From Bacteroidales bacterium UBA2716 (GTDB lineage: Bacteria > Bacteroidota > Bacteroidia > Bacteroidales > UBA932), in assembly GCA_002354005.1 (NCBI GenBank), contig DEKS01000100.1, forward strand, positions 1 to 7,385: DNA of 7,385 bases. Direction: 5' to 3'. The notes beneath the pieces are model-generated. The model did not search any database, was not told the DNA's origin, and saw only the letters and a program-made list of their open reading frames with translations. This document shows, piece after piece, positions 1 to 6,223 of the stretch. Position 1 is the stretch's first letter. Each line of letters starts with the position of its first letter. The position numbers and the translations under genes were made by a program.

Positions 1-739
1 TAATGCCGGCGGGATTGGAATCCGGGAGAATGGGATACTCGGAATTGGTGAGATAGGCACGCTCCATCTTGAAGTGGCTGCCGTCGCAAATCAGGAACAC
101 ATTGATGTCATCGACAAAGGATACGGGGCAATGGAAGGTTTCCGTGATAATGGAGCCATCCAGGGCGGTAGCCGTCTCCACAACATACGCCGTACCCTCG
201 CTGGCATGGTCAATCACCAGCTCAACGGTGGCGCCGTTCATCTTTTCGCGGAAAGCAGCCCACCAGCTGTCGTCGCCGGGGCCTTCACCGTCAATATCCA
301 ACGCAATGTTGGCACCGTCGTACACGGATCCCCAACCATATTGGTCGGAACGGATGACGGAGTACTCAACATAACCGTCCGTGCCACGTGCAAAGGGAGT
401 GGTGATGGCCAGGTTCCAGTTGTTCCAGTTGTTCACGCCCGTACCATAGTTCACAAAACTGAGAACCAATTTTTTGGCTACAGGGATGGTGAAATACTGG
501 CTGAATTCAGTAAACCAGGCAGCGGAGTTGTCTTCCTTTCCCACAACTTCGGGGGAAAGTTCAATTTCAACAGCATCGTCGGGAACCGCTTGTTCGGCTT
601 CCTTTTCCGCCTTGTACTGGGCAATCTTGTCGGCCAAATCTTCGGGGGCGTCAATCTTGTAGGGTTCCAGGCCCGTACAGCCAACCAATCCGAAGAAAGC
701 CGTGCACATTGCACCAAGCAATAATTTTTGGGCTTGCAT
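1..739 (-). CDS. Putative glycan-binding lipoprotein, Trp-rich beta-sandwich type (3' end missing)
   Basis: The frame is open from an ATG at 739-737 to the left edge, giving 246 residues with no stop, so the C-terminus is outside the window. The protein starts with a short basic/hydrophobic signal and a clear lipobox, L18-V19-G20-C21, so it should be a lipidated envelope protein. Residues about 27-70 are acidic and Ala/Lys/Glu-rich, probably a helical spacer. From about residue 75 on the composition turns to beta strands with many aromatics, including VNNWNNWNLAI near residue 100, QYGWG near 139 and the acidic loop DIDGEGPGDD near 150-158. This pattern resembles a domain I remember from Bacteroidales PUL lipoproteins, but I cannot name a family. 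Glycan binding is inferred from the aromatics and from the neighbouring GH43 gene, whose stop lies 40 bp upstream; the two are probably co-transcribed. No catalytic motif is visible. Confidence is high that it is a gene and low for function. Confidence 0.85.
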   Translation of the reverse strand, partial: MQAQKLLLGAMCTAFFGLVGCTGLEPYKIDAPEDLADKIAQYKAEKEAEQAVPDDAVEIELSPEVVGKEDNSAAWFTEFSQYFTIPVAKKLVLSFVNYGTGVNNWNNWNLAITTPFARGTDGYVEYSVIRSDQYGWGSVYDGANIALDIDGEGPGDDSWWAAFREKMNGATVELVIDHASEGTAYVVETATALDGSIITETFHCPVSFVDDINVFLICDGSHFKMERAYLTNSEYPILPDSNPAGI

Positions 740-779
740 ACGTTTGTTGTTTTTGGTTAATAATTAGTTATGGTTTAGT
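740..779 (-). other. AT-rich 40-bp spacer between the GH43 and lipoprotein genes
   Basis: The spacer is very AT-rich. Read on the minus strand it ends in an A-rich run just before the lipoprotein ATG, with no Shine-Dalgarno-like GGAGG. This is usual for Bacteroidetes, where A-rich leaders help initiation. I see no strong GC-rich hairpin followed by a T-run, so no terminator separates the two genes, which supports a single transcript. Confidence 0.5.
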
Positions 780-1820
780 TTATAGTTTCACCACGGGCCA
801 GCCGCCGGTCCAGTCGATGGGCCGAACCAGCAGATGGGCGTTGTATTTGAGTTTCTTGTCATAGGCGTGGAAAAACAGCTTGTCCCCCACTACGGCGCAG
901 TGCCCCACGCCAGGGAACTGCTCATTGCCGCTCACCACAGTGGTGCCGCCACCCTCCACGAGGGAAACGCCGTCCTTGTCCACATAGGGCCCCGTGATTT
1001 TCTTCGCGCGCCCGCACACTACCTTATAAGTACTCTTGGGCCCGCGGCAGCAAAGGTCATAGCTCATAAACAGGTAATACCAGCCGTCCCGCTTGACGAT
1101 GAACGGAGCTTCCACGGCACCGTTACCGGGGTCAAAGGCCTTTCCACGCGGGTCTGCCTGGATGGCATCGTCCGTCTTGGAAGTATCTTCCGCCGTGCCT
1201 TCCGGACGCATGCAGAGCGGATACCACACCTGCGGCTCCGCCGGACGGGTAAGGGTGCTGTCCAGCTGCACCAGTTTGAGGCCACCCCAGAAGGAGCCAA
1301 AGCTGAGCCAGGGTGTACCGTCATCGTCCATAAAGAGGTTGGGATCTATGGCGTTCCAGTTGTCGCGACCGCCCACCGAGCGCACCACGCAGCCTTTGTC
1401 TTCCCACTTGTAGTCCGGGGAAGCGGGATTCAGTGTTTTGTTCACCGCAACGCCGATGGCGCTGTCGTTCTTGCCGAAGGAAGAACAGGAATAGTACAGG
1501 TAATAGCGTCCGTCATGGAAGGAAATGTCCGGCGCCCAGGTGTGGCCGCGGTAGCCGGGAACGGTTTCCAGCGCCCACTGCGGCGGGTTGTCAAATACCT
1601 GACCGGCAAATTTCCAGTTTTTCTGGTCTGTGGAAGTGAAAAAATGCACACCGAAACCCGTGGAATACAGATACCACGTTCCTTCACACTGAATGGCCAC
1701 CGGATCATGTGCCGGAGGCTCTGAAGGACGAAACTTGGGGACACGGCCATTGGGCTGTGCACAGGCACTGCAAAGAGTGGTGAAAAGGGCCAAAACGGCC
1801 AACGAATGTTTCAGTGTCAT
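780..1820 (-). CDS. GH43 family endo-1,5-alpha-L-arabinanase-like enzyme
   Basis: This 346-residue exported protein is a single GH43 five-bladed propeller. GH43 enzymes hydrolyse arabinan or xylan linkages with inversion, using an Asp base, an Asp that tunes pKa, and a Glu acid. The expected sites are D39 in AHDPVAIQ (base), D159 in NAIDPNLF (pKa modulator) and E237 in VEAPFI (acid). W96-A-P-D98 and SFGSFWGG (173-180) are also present. The stretch SYDLCCRGPKSTYKV (253-267) followed by ITGPYVDKDG is typical of endo-arabinanase-like GH43 subfamilies (about 4/5) and argues against a xylosidase. H307 or H318 probably sits at the central metal site. The end, DWTGGWPVVKL, is the normal family C-terminus, so the protein is complete with no extra binding module. 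The N-terminus has a signal peptide with either lipidation at C20 or cleavage after A21. No acidic surface-export signal follows C20, so the periplasm is more likely than the cell surface. A short insertion lies near 205-230. Confidence 0.93.
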   Translation of the reverse strand: MTLKHSLAVLALFTTLCSACAQPNGRVPKFRPSEPPAHDPVAIQCEGTWYLYSTGFGVHFFTSTDQKNWKFAGQVFDNPPQWALETVPGYRGHTWAPDISFHDGRYYLYYSCSSFGKNDSAIGVAVNKTLNPASPDYKWEDKGCVVRSVGGRDNWNAIDPNLFMDDDGTPWLSFGSFWGGLKLVQLDSTLTRPAEPQVWYPLCMRPEGTAEDTSKTDDAIQADPRGKAFDPGNGAVEAPFIVKRDGWYYLFMSYDLCCRGPKSTYKVVCGRAKKITGPYVDKDGVSLVEGGGTTVVSGNEQFPGVGHCAVVGDKLFFHAYDKKLKYNAHLLVRPIDWTGGWPVVKL

Positions 1821-1841
1821 TTACAAATGGTTAACCGAAAG

Positions 1842-1849
1842 CAAAGATA
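1842..1849 (-). promoter_or_regulatory. Bacteroidetes -7 box for the GH43-lipoprotein unit
   Basis: On the minus strand this reads TATCTTTG, a full match to the Bacteroidetes -7 consensus TAnnTTTG. It lies 21 bp upstream of the GH43 ATG, implying a leader of only about 15 nt. A TTTG occurs further upstream at 26-bp spacing, longer than the usual 19-21 bp, so the -33 element is weak. A weak -33 element would fit an activator-dependent promoter (inference). Confidence 0.5.
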
Positions 1850-1910
1850 GAGGGTTCTCCCCGCGAAATGGTGCACAAAATAACGTAATAAGTGGATTTT
1901 TGGACAAGGT

Positions 1911-1926
1911 ATTTTTTAAAAAAATT
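1911..1926. repeat. T-tract/A-tract palindrome in the GH43/CotH divergent region
   Basis: The run contains six T followed by seven A, including a perfect 12-bp palindrome at 1912-1923. Such tracts change DNA bending and can act as upstream activating DNA. It sits between the two divergent genes, 20 bp before the CotH ATG. It lacks the GC stem expected of a terminator. Confidence 0.35.
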
Positions 1927-1934
1927 AATATCCC

Positions 1935-1942
1935 CATCTTTG
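1935..1942 (+). promoter_or_regulatory. Possible -7 box immediately before the CotH gene
   Basis: CATCTTTG matches TAnnTTTG except at the first base. It ends only 4 bp before the ATG at 1947, so if used it would give a leaderless or nearly leaderless mRNA. No TTTG lies 19-21 bp upstream; the nearest, at 1899-1902, is 32 bp away. The call is weak, but no better -7 match is visible on the plus strand in this intergenic region. Confidence 0.25.
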
Positions 1943-1946
1943 TTTT

Positions 1947-3254
1947 ATGAAAGGATCCCACATAATTATCGGCCTTCTTATACTAATTGTTGCCGGATGC
2001 ACCAAAAACGAAATTCCACAGCAAGAAGGGTTGGAAGACACCGCCTATTACCAATATGGGCTGGCACAACTGAACATCTATACGGAGAACGAGCGTCCCA
2101 TCGTCTCCAAAGAGACCTATCTCCCCTGCAACGCCCACCTGGTGGGGAAAGGTATTTTTGAAGACCATCTGTTCATGAAGGCGGAAATCCGCGGACGGGG
2201 CAATTCCACCTGGGGCTGGTACCCCAAGAAGCCATATAGGCTCAAATTGGAGGAAAGCACGCCCTTGCTGGGCATGGCGGCCAACCGCGACTGGGTGCTC
2301 CTGGCCGACTTCCGCGACGTCACCCACCTGATGAACAATGTTGCCTTTACCCTGGCCCATGAACTGGGGCTTCCCTGCGCCAACCACTCCCGCTACGTAA
2401 ACCTGTATCTGAACGACAAGAATCTGGGCTTGTATATGGTTACGGAGCAGGTAGAAGAAGGCGGCAACCGCGTTCCACTGGACAAAGAGGAAGGCATTCT
2501 GCTGGCCCTGGACCTGAACGACGGACCCAGTGAGAACCCCAAAGCCACCAATAACTTCTTTTCCACTGTCTTTAAAAGCGCCTGCGCCGTAAAATACCCC
2601 AAAGACCCGGATAGCAGCGCCAAAAGCCGTGTGCAAAGCGAATTTGCCAAACTGGAAACCGCCATCGGACAGCGCCGCTGGCAGGACATCCAGGCCCTGC
2701 TGGATATCAATTCCATGATTCATTACATCCTCATCCAGGAGATTATCGGCAACGGAGAGGTGGACAACAACCCCAGCATGCGCAGCGGCTACATTCACCG
2801 GCACCACAACGCCGCCAAATGGGTGATGGGGCCCTTCTGGGATGCCGACGCCGGCTTTGGTTACGATGGTGCAGACATGTTCAATCACAACGGCATGTGC
2901 CACACCTATTTTAAATGGAACGTGCTGGTGTTTGGAACGGAACCCTACCTGCACAAGGATGCCATGAACGGAACGGCACCTGACTTTTTCTGCCGCCTAT
3001 GGGGCATCCCGGAGTTTGTACGCCTGCTCAAGGCCCGCTGGAATGCGGTAAAAACGCCTCTCCTGCAGGCCGTTATCGAGCAGATTGACCAAACCGAAGC
3101 CACGATAGGGCCGGCCGCCAAAGCGGATATGGAGCTCTGGGGCATCAACAAGTTTTCCCACCAGAAAGAGGTAGTCAGGCTCAAGGTCTGGCTCCAAAAC
3201 CGTTTCACCTATCTGGACAGCGTTATTAATGCCTATCCGGAGAAACGGTATTAG
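1947..3254 (+). CDS. CotH kinase family lipoprotein
   Basis: This 435-residue protein begins with a short signal and the lipobox L14-I15-V16-A17-G18-style end, with lipidation likely at C18 (VAGC). The next residues, TKNE, are charged and roughly resemble a Bacteroidetes surface-export signal, so outer-surface display is possible. The body matches the CotH family: IRGRGNSTWGWYPKKPYRLK (81-100), RDWVLLADFRD (114-124), YVNLYLNDKNLGLYMVTEQV (150-169), IQEIIGNGEVDNN (263-275) and GPFWDADAGFGYDG (295-308). Bacillus CotH is an atypical protein kinase that phosphorylates spore coat proteins. By analogy D299 or D301 would be metal ligands, but I infer that from the motif only. This organism should not make spores, so the substrate is unknown; a surface or secreted protein is one option, and structural or non-kinase use is another. 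The gene diverges from the GH43 gene and converges on the regulator gene with a 4-bp overlap. Family assignment is confident; function is not. Confidence 0.88.
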   Translation: MKGSHIIIGLLILIVAGCTKNEIPQQEGLEDTAYYQYGLAQLNIYTENERPIVSKETYLPCNAHLVGKGIFEDHLFMKAEIRGRGNSTWGWYPKKPYRLKLEESTPLLGMAANRDWVLLADFRDVTHLMNNVAFTLAHELGLPCANHSRYVNLYLNDKNLGLYMVTEQVEEGGNRVPLDKEEGILLALDLNDGPSENPKATNNFFSTVFKSACAVKYPKDPDSSAKSRVQSEFAKLETAIGQRRWQDIQALLDINSMIHYILIQEIIGNGEVDNNPSMRSGYIHRHHNAAKWVMGPFWDADAGFGYDGADMFNHNGMCHTYFKWNVLVFGTEPYLHKDAMNGTAPDFFCRLWGIPEFVRLLKARWNAVKTPLLQAVIEQIDQTEATIGPAAKADMELWGINKFSHQKEVVRLKVWLQNRFTYLDSVINAYPEKRY

Positions 3255-6157
3255 GATTTGTTCCCTACCGCACTGGGCGCCATGCCAAATTCTTTGGTGA
3301 AGCAGCGGGTGAAGTACTTGGGGTCGTTGAAGCCCACCTCATAGGCAACCTCCGCCACGGTGGCATCCGTGCCGCTTTCCAGCATTTCCTTGGCAACCGC
3401 CAGGCGGTACGTACGGATAAAATGGCCGATAGACTGGCCGAACGCCTCTTGCAACTTGTTGTTAAGCAGCGTTTTGCTCACGCCCATAGCCAGGCAGAAG
3501 GCGTTTACGTCCAAATCCGGATTCTTGTACAGGCCACGGACCACCTCCAGCGCTTTTTCCCGGAACGGATTATCCTCGGGCGAAGCAGGCCGCTCCGGCG
3601 AGAAGAGCATCTTCCGCGACGCCAGTTCCTCGTTCTGGCGCAGCAGGACCTCGTTTTGCCGCCGCAGTTCTTCCGCCTTCTGTTCCACCAGCCGCTTCTG
3701 GGCCGATATCTCCCGCGTGCGCTGCGCCACCGTCTGCTCCAGCTCCTGCTGCCGGCGCCGGAGGGAGCGGGTGCGCAAAAGCACCACCGCCCACCCTGTC
3801 AGCACCAGCGCGACAAGCACCAGCAGGAAGAACCACCAGGTCCGATAAAAATAGGGTGTAACCGCCACCGGGAGCAGGATGCTTCCCGTCACATTGCCAT
3901 ACGGGTCCAGGGCTCGTACCCGCAAGGTATAGCGCCCTCCGGGCAAAGTGCTGTACGTAACGTCTCCCCGCTCCTCCGGCAGTGTAATCCACGTCTTGTC
4001 AAAGCCCTCCAGCTTGTACTGGAAATGTGTACGATTGCCGCTAAGGCACAACACGGAGAAACAGAAGCGGATGGAATGGTCCTTCTCATGAAGCCGCAGT
4101 TCCTTCAGGAAAGGATCCCGGTACTCCGTATCTTCCACGCTTACCAGGGTGAGGCGCAGCGGATCCACATTCATCTGCTCGTGAAAATGGCTGGGATCCA
4201 GGACAATAATGCCGTCTGTATAACCAAAATACAACAATCCGTCATGCCCCTGGAAGGCATTGTTCCAATGGAAAGCATCTCCCGGGAGGCCGTCTTCACG
4301 GAAAAAAGGTACGATGGAGCCGTTTGTAGGCGAAAGTCGATTCAGACCACGGACCGTGCTCACCCAGACATTCCCCTGGGGATCTACGGCCAGCCCGCGC
4401 ACCTGATCACTGGACAAGCCCTGCACCGACGAATATCCCCGGAAGTTCCATCCGCCTTCCGACGCTGTTGCATGGAACACGCCCCCGCCATTGCTCCCCA
4501 GCCAGATGGTACCGTCCGGCGCTTCAGTAATACAGCAGACTTTGTCCTCTACGCGAAGCTGCGGAGAATCCAGTTTGGAAGCAAAATGCTTGTACGAAAA
4601 GGTTCCATCGGGCCCTTTTTCATTCAGATTGAACACATACAACCCCTGCTGGCACCCCACCCACAGGTTTCCTTTTTGGTCAATACAGGAGCCGATGCAG
4701 CCGGAAACCGCTTCCCGGGTTGCCTGCGTATACGTGCGCGTCTGAAAATCGTATTGGAAGATGCCCTGGTTGGAGCCTACCCAAAGGAGGTTATTGCGGC
4801 TGTCATATTCCAGCAGGCCCACGAAGTTCGTCAGGGAGCCATTCGCCGGCAAATGCGACAACACCTTGTAAGGCTTACTCCCCCGCACCACATCTATACC
4901 GCCGCCCCAGGTACCTGCATACAAGGTATTGTCCGGCCCCATACAAAGCGCGCTCACACTATTGTGCGTAAGTCCGCCATGCTCCCGTGTAAGGGTGGCA
5001 AAGCGCCCTTGACCCGGCTCCCGCACACTCAGGCCGCCTTCTACCAGTCCCACCCATAGTCTCCCGGAAGGCTCCTGCAAAAGGGCATTCACCACCCCCG
5101 TGGGCAGCCCGGCATCCCGGCCCAGATTGGTAAAACTGAGCTGCTGGGGACTCACCACCTTCCAGCCGTTGTTTTCCGTAGCCACCAAAAGTCCGTTGGG
5201 AAGTGCGCGAAGGCCATTGATAACGTCTTCTCCAAAATGGGAAAAGTTATCCGTGAGCTGGTTATAAATATTCAGGCCATGCAGGGTGGACGCCAGCACC
5301 TGACCATCCGCCATCCTGGCCAGCGCGGTGACAAAGTTCTGGGTAAGGGAACGGGGATCCGAGGGATTGTGCATATACCTTTTCCACTCGCCGGAAACGC
5401 GGTGCAGCAGATACAGGCCCACTTCTGTGGAAATCCACACCTGGGAGCCGTCGGCCAGATAATCGGACACATAGACGCCCTCGCCTACCTCCAGTGTAGT
5501 TAAAAGCGGACTTGCCACCAGCGCATCTCCGGAGAGTCCAATCTTATGAATCCGTCCGTCCAGCACCGCCCACACAGTGCCGTCAATATCCACATCTTTA
5601 AAAACATAGTTCACGGGTGAGAGAGAAGGATGGGTGAACGCATGCACCTGTGCCACGCCTCCTTCCCCATCGAACGAGATACGGTACAGTTTATCCGAGA
5701 ATTTGGTCCAGAGCGCCCCTGTGGCATCCATGGTCACATACGAGCAGCAGAGGTGCTCTTTCTGCTCCGGAATGGGAAGGTCCAGTTCCACATGGGTAAG
5801 ATGCTTTAAATCCAGGATATCCAGGCCGCCTTCTGACGAAACCCAAAGCCGGTTGAAACCGTCCTGAACCACATTGCGCACAAAATTACTCCGTACAGAG
5901 GGGGTGGTAGTATACGAGAAAGAAAGCAGCTCCGTACCGTCGAAGCGGCACAATCCACCACCGCCGGTAGCAATCCAGAGAAAGCCGGCGCTGTCCACAA
6001 AAAGGTCGTCCACATAATTACTGGGAAAACCTTTTTCCATGTTTGCCACAGAAATGTTATATTTGTCTTCATAACCCCCTTGTGCCAGGGAGACTACCGG
6101 CATGAAGAGCAGAAAGAGCGCCAACAGGGCAACTGTTTTTACACCTGGATTGTTCAT
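3251..6157 (-). CDS. HTCS-like membrane sensor/AraC regulator lacking kinase and receiver domains
   Basis: The protein has 968 residues from the ATG at 6157. A signal/anchor (1-25, ending VSLAQ) leads into a periplasmic sensor with repeated Reg_prop blades, recognisable from LWIATGGGGLCRFDG, LWVGLVEGGLSV, LWVGSNQGIFQYD, LWVGCQQGLYVFN, IWLGSNGGGVFH and VWVSTVRGLNRLS. A Y_Y_Y domain follows (about 700-770, with FQYKLEGFDKTW), then a membrane helix (774-794), a Gln/Glu/Arg coiled coil (795-847), a short linker, and an AraC-type double helix-turn-helix (about 863-968, second helix pair TVAEVAYEVGF...KYFTRCF). In classical Bacteroides hybrid two-component regulators the coiled coil enters a histidine kinase (SHEFRTPL-like motif) and a receiver domain; neither is here, and the frame is uninterrupted. 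It likely senses an arabinose oligosaccharide in the periplasm and binds DNA directly while membrane-anchored, as SusR-like one-component regulators do. The likely targets are the flanking arabinan genes (inference). A TTG at 6199 would extend it by 14 residues, but it directly follows an in-frame stop and precedes the likely promoter, so I reject it. Confidence 0.93.
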   Translation of the reverse strand: MNNPGVKTVALLALFLLFMPVVSLAQGGYEDKYNISVANMEKGFPSNYVDDLFVDSAGFLWIATGGGGLCRFDGTELLSFSYTTTPSVRSNFVRNVVQDGFNRLWVSSEGGLDILDLKHLTHVELDLPIPEQKEHLCCSYVTMDATGALWTKFSDKLYRISFDGEGGVAQVHAFTHPSLSPVNYVFKDVDIDGTVWAVLDGRIHKIGLSGDALVASPLLTTLEVGEGVYVSDYLADGSQVWISTEVGLYLLHRVSGEWKRYMHNPSDPRSLTQNFVTALARMADGQVLASTLHGLNIYNQLTDNFSHFGEDVINGLRALPNGLLVATENNGWKVVSPQQLSFTNLGRDAGLPTGVVNALLQEPSGRLWVGLVEGGLSVREPGQGRFATLTREHGGLTHNSVSALCMGPDNTLYAGTWGGGIDVVRGSKPYKVLSHLPANGSLTNFVGLLEYDSRNNLLWVGSNQGIFQYDFQTRTYTQATREAVSGCIGSCIDQKGNLWVGCQQGLYVFNLNEKGPDGTFSYKHFASKLDSPQLRVEDKVCCITEAPDGTIWLGSNGGGVFHATASEGGWNFRGYSSVQGLSSDQVRGLAVDPQGNVWVSTVRGLNRLSPTNGSIVPFFREDGLPGDAFHWNNAFQGHDGLLYFGYTDGIIVLDPSHFHEQMNVDPLRLTLVSVEDTEYRDPFLKELRLHEKDHSIRFCFSVLCLSGNRTHFQYKLEGFDKTWITLPEERGDVTYSTLPGGRYTLRVRALDPYGNVTGSILLPVAVTPYFYRTWWFFLLVLVALVLTGWAVVLLRTRSLRRRQQELEQTVAQRTREISAQKRLVEQKAEELRRQNEVLLRQNEELASRKMLFSPERPASPEDNPFREKALEVVRGLYKNPDLDVNAFCLAMGVSKTLLNNKLQEAFGQSIGHFIRTYRLAVAKEMLESGTDATVAEVAYEVGFNDPKYFTRCFTKEFGMAPSAVGNKS

Positions 6158-6176
6158 TTGTCCACCTATTATGCTG

Positions 6177-6184
6177 CAAAAGTA
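6177..6184 (-). promoter_or_regulatory. Bacteroidetes -7 box for the regulator gene
   Basis: On the minus strand this reads TACTTTTG, a full match to TAnnTTTG, ending 19 bp before the regulator ATG at 6157. The expected -33 zone (about 6204-6208) is a T-run on the minus strand without a clear TTTG. The box position favours the ATG over the upstream TTG, which would fall outside the transcript. Confidence 0.55.
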
Positions 6185-6186
6185 TG

Positions 6187-6194
6187 TATTTTTG
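6187..6194 (+). promoter_or_regulatory. Bacteroidetes -7 box for the GH51 gene
   Basis: TATTTTTG is a full match to TAnnTTTG and lies 29 bp before the GH51 ATG at 6224, implying a leader of about 20-25 nt. The only upstream TTTG (6157-6160) is at 26-bp spacing and overlaps the regulator start codon. The poor -33 element would suit activation by the neighbouring regulator (inference). Confidence 0.5.
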
Positions 6195-6223
6195 ACCAAT
6201 TAAAAAACTGATAACCTGTTTAT

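Larger units (their letters stand above)
6177..6194. repeat. 18-bp near-palindrome formed by two opposed -7 boxes
   Basis: The two 8-bp arms, CAAAAGTA and TATTTTTG, are inverted copies with one mismatch (7 of 8 paired), separated by TG. Each arm is the -7 box of one divergent gene. It could also be read by a dimeric DNA-binding protein, but the promoter explanation is sufficient. Confidence 0.55.

Noticed and set aside
74..724. A 216-codon plus-strand frame over the left lipoprotein
   Set aside because: The minus-strand frame has a signal peptide, lipobox and sensible domain composition and is open for the full 739 bases. The plus-strand frame has none of these.
740..779. Possible terminator between the GH43 and lipoprotein genes
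   Set aside because: Only weak AT-rich inverted repeats are present, with no stable stem followed by a T-run in the direction of transcription.
1842..1871. TTTG at 26-bp spacing upstream of the -7 box, also seen at the GH51 promoter
   Set aside because: Identical 26-bp spacing at two promoters is curious, but TTTG is common in AT-rich DNA and 26 bp exceeds the accepted 19-21 bp spacing. I treat it as chance.
1983..2954. A 323-codon minus-strand frame over the CotH gene
   Set aside because: The plus strand carries intact CotH motifs across the whole span. The minus frame is Val/Gly/Phe/Gln-rich with no recognisable motif.
3422..5059. A 545-codon open frame on the plus strand opposite the regulator gene
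   Set aside because: It is antisense to a clearly recognised propeller/Y_Y_Y protein, has His/Pro/Arg/Gln-rich low-complexity translation without family motifs, and lacks a start region. It is a by-product of codon bias.
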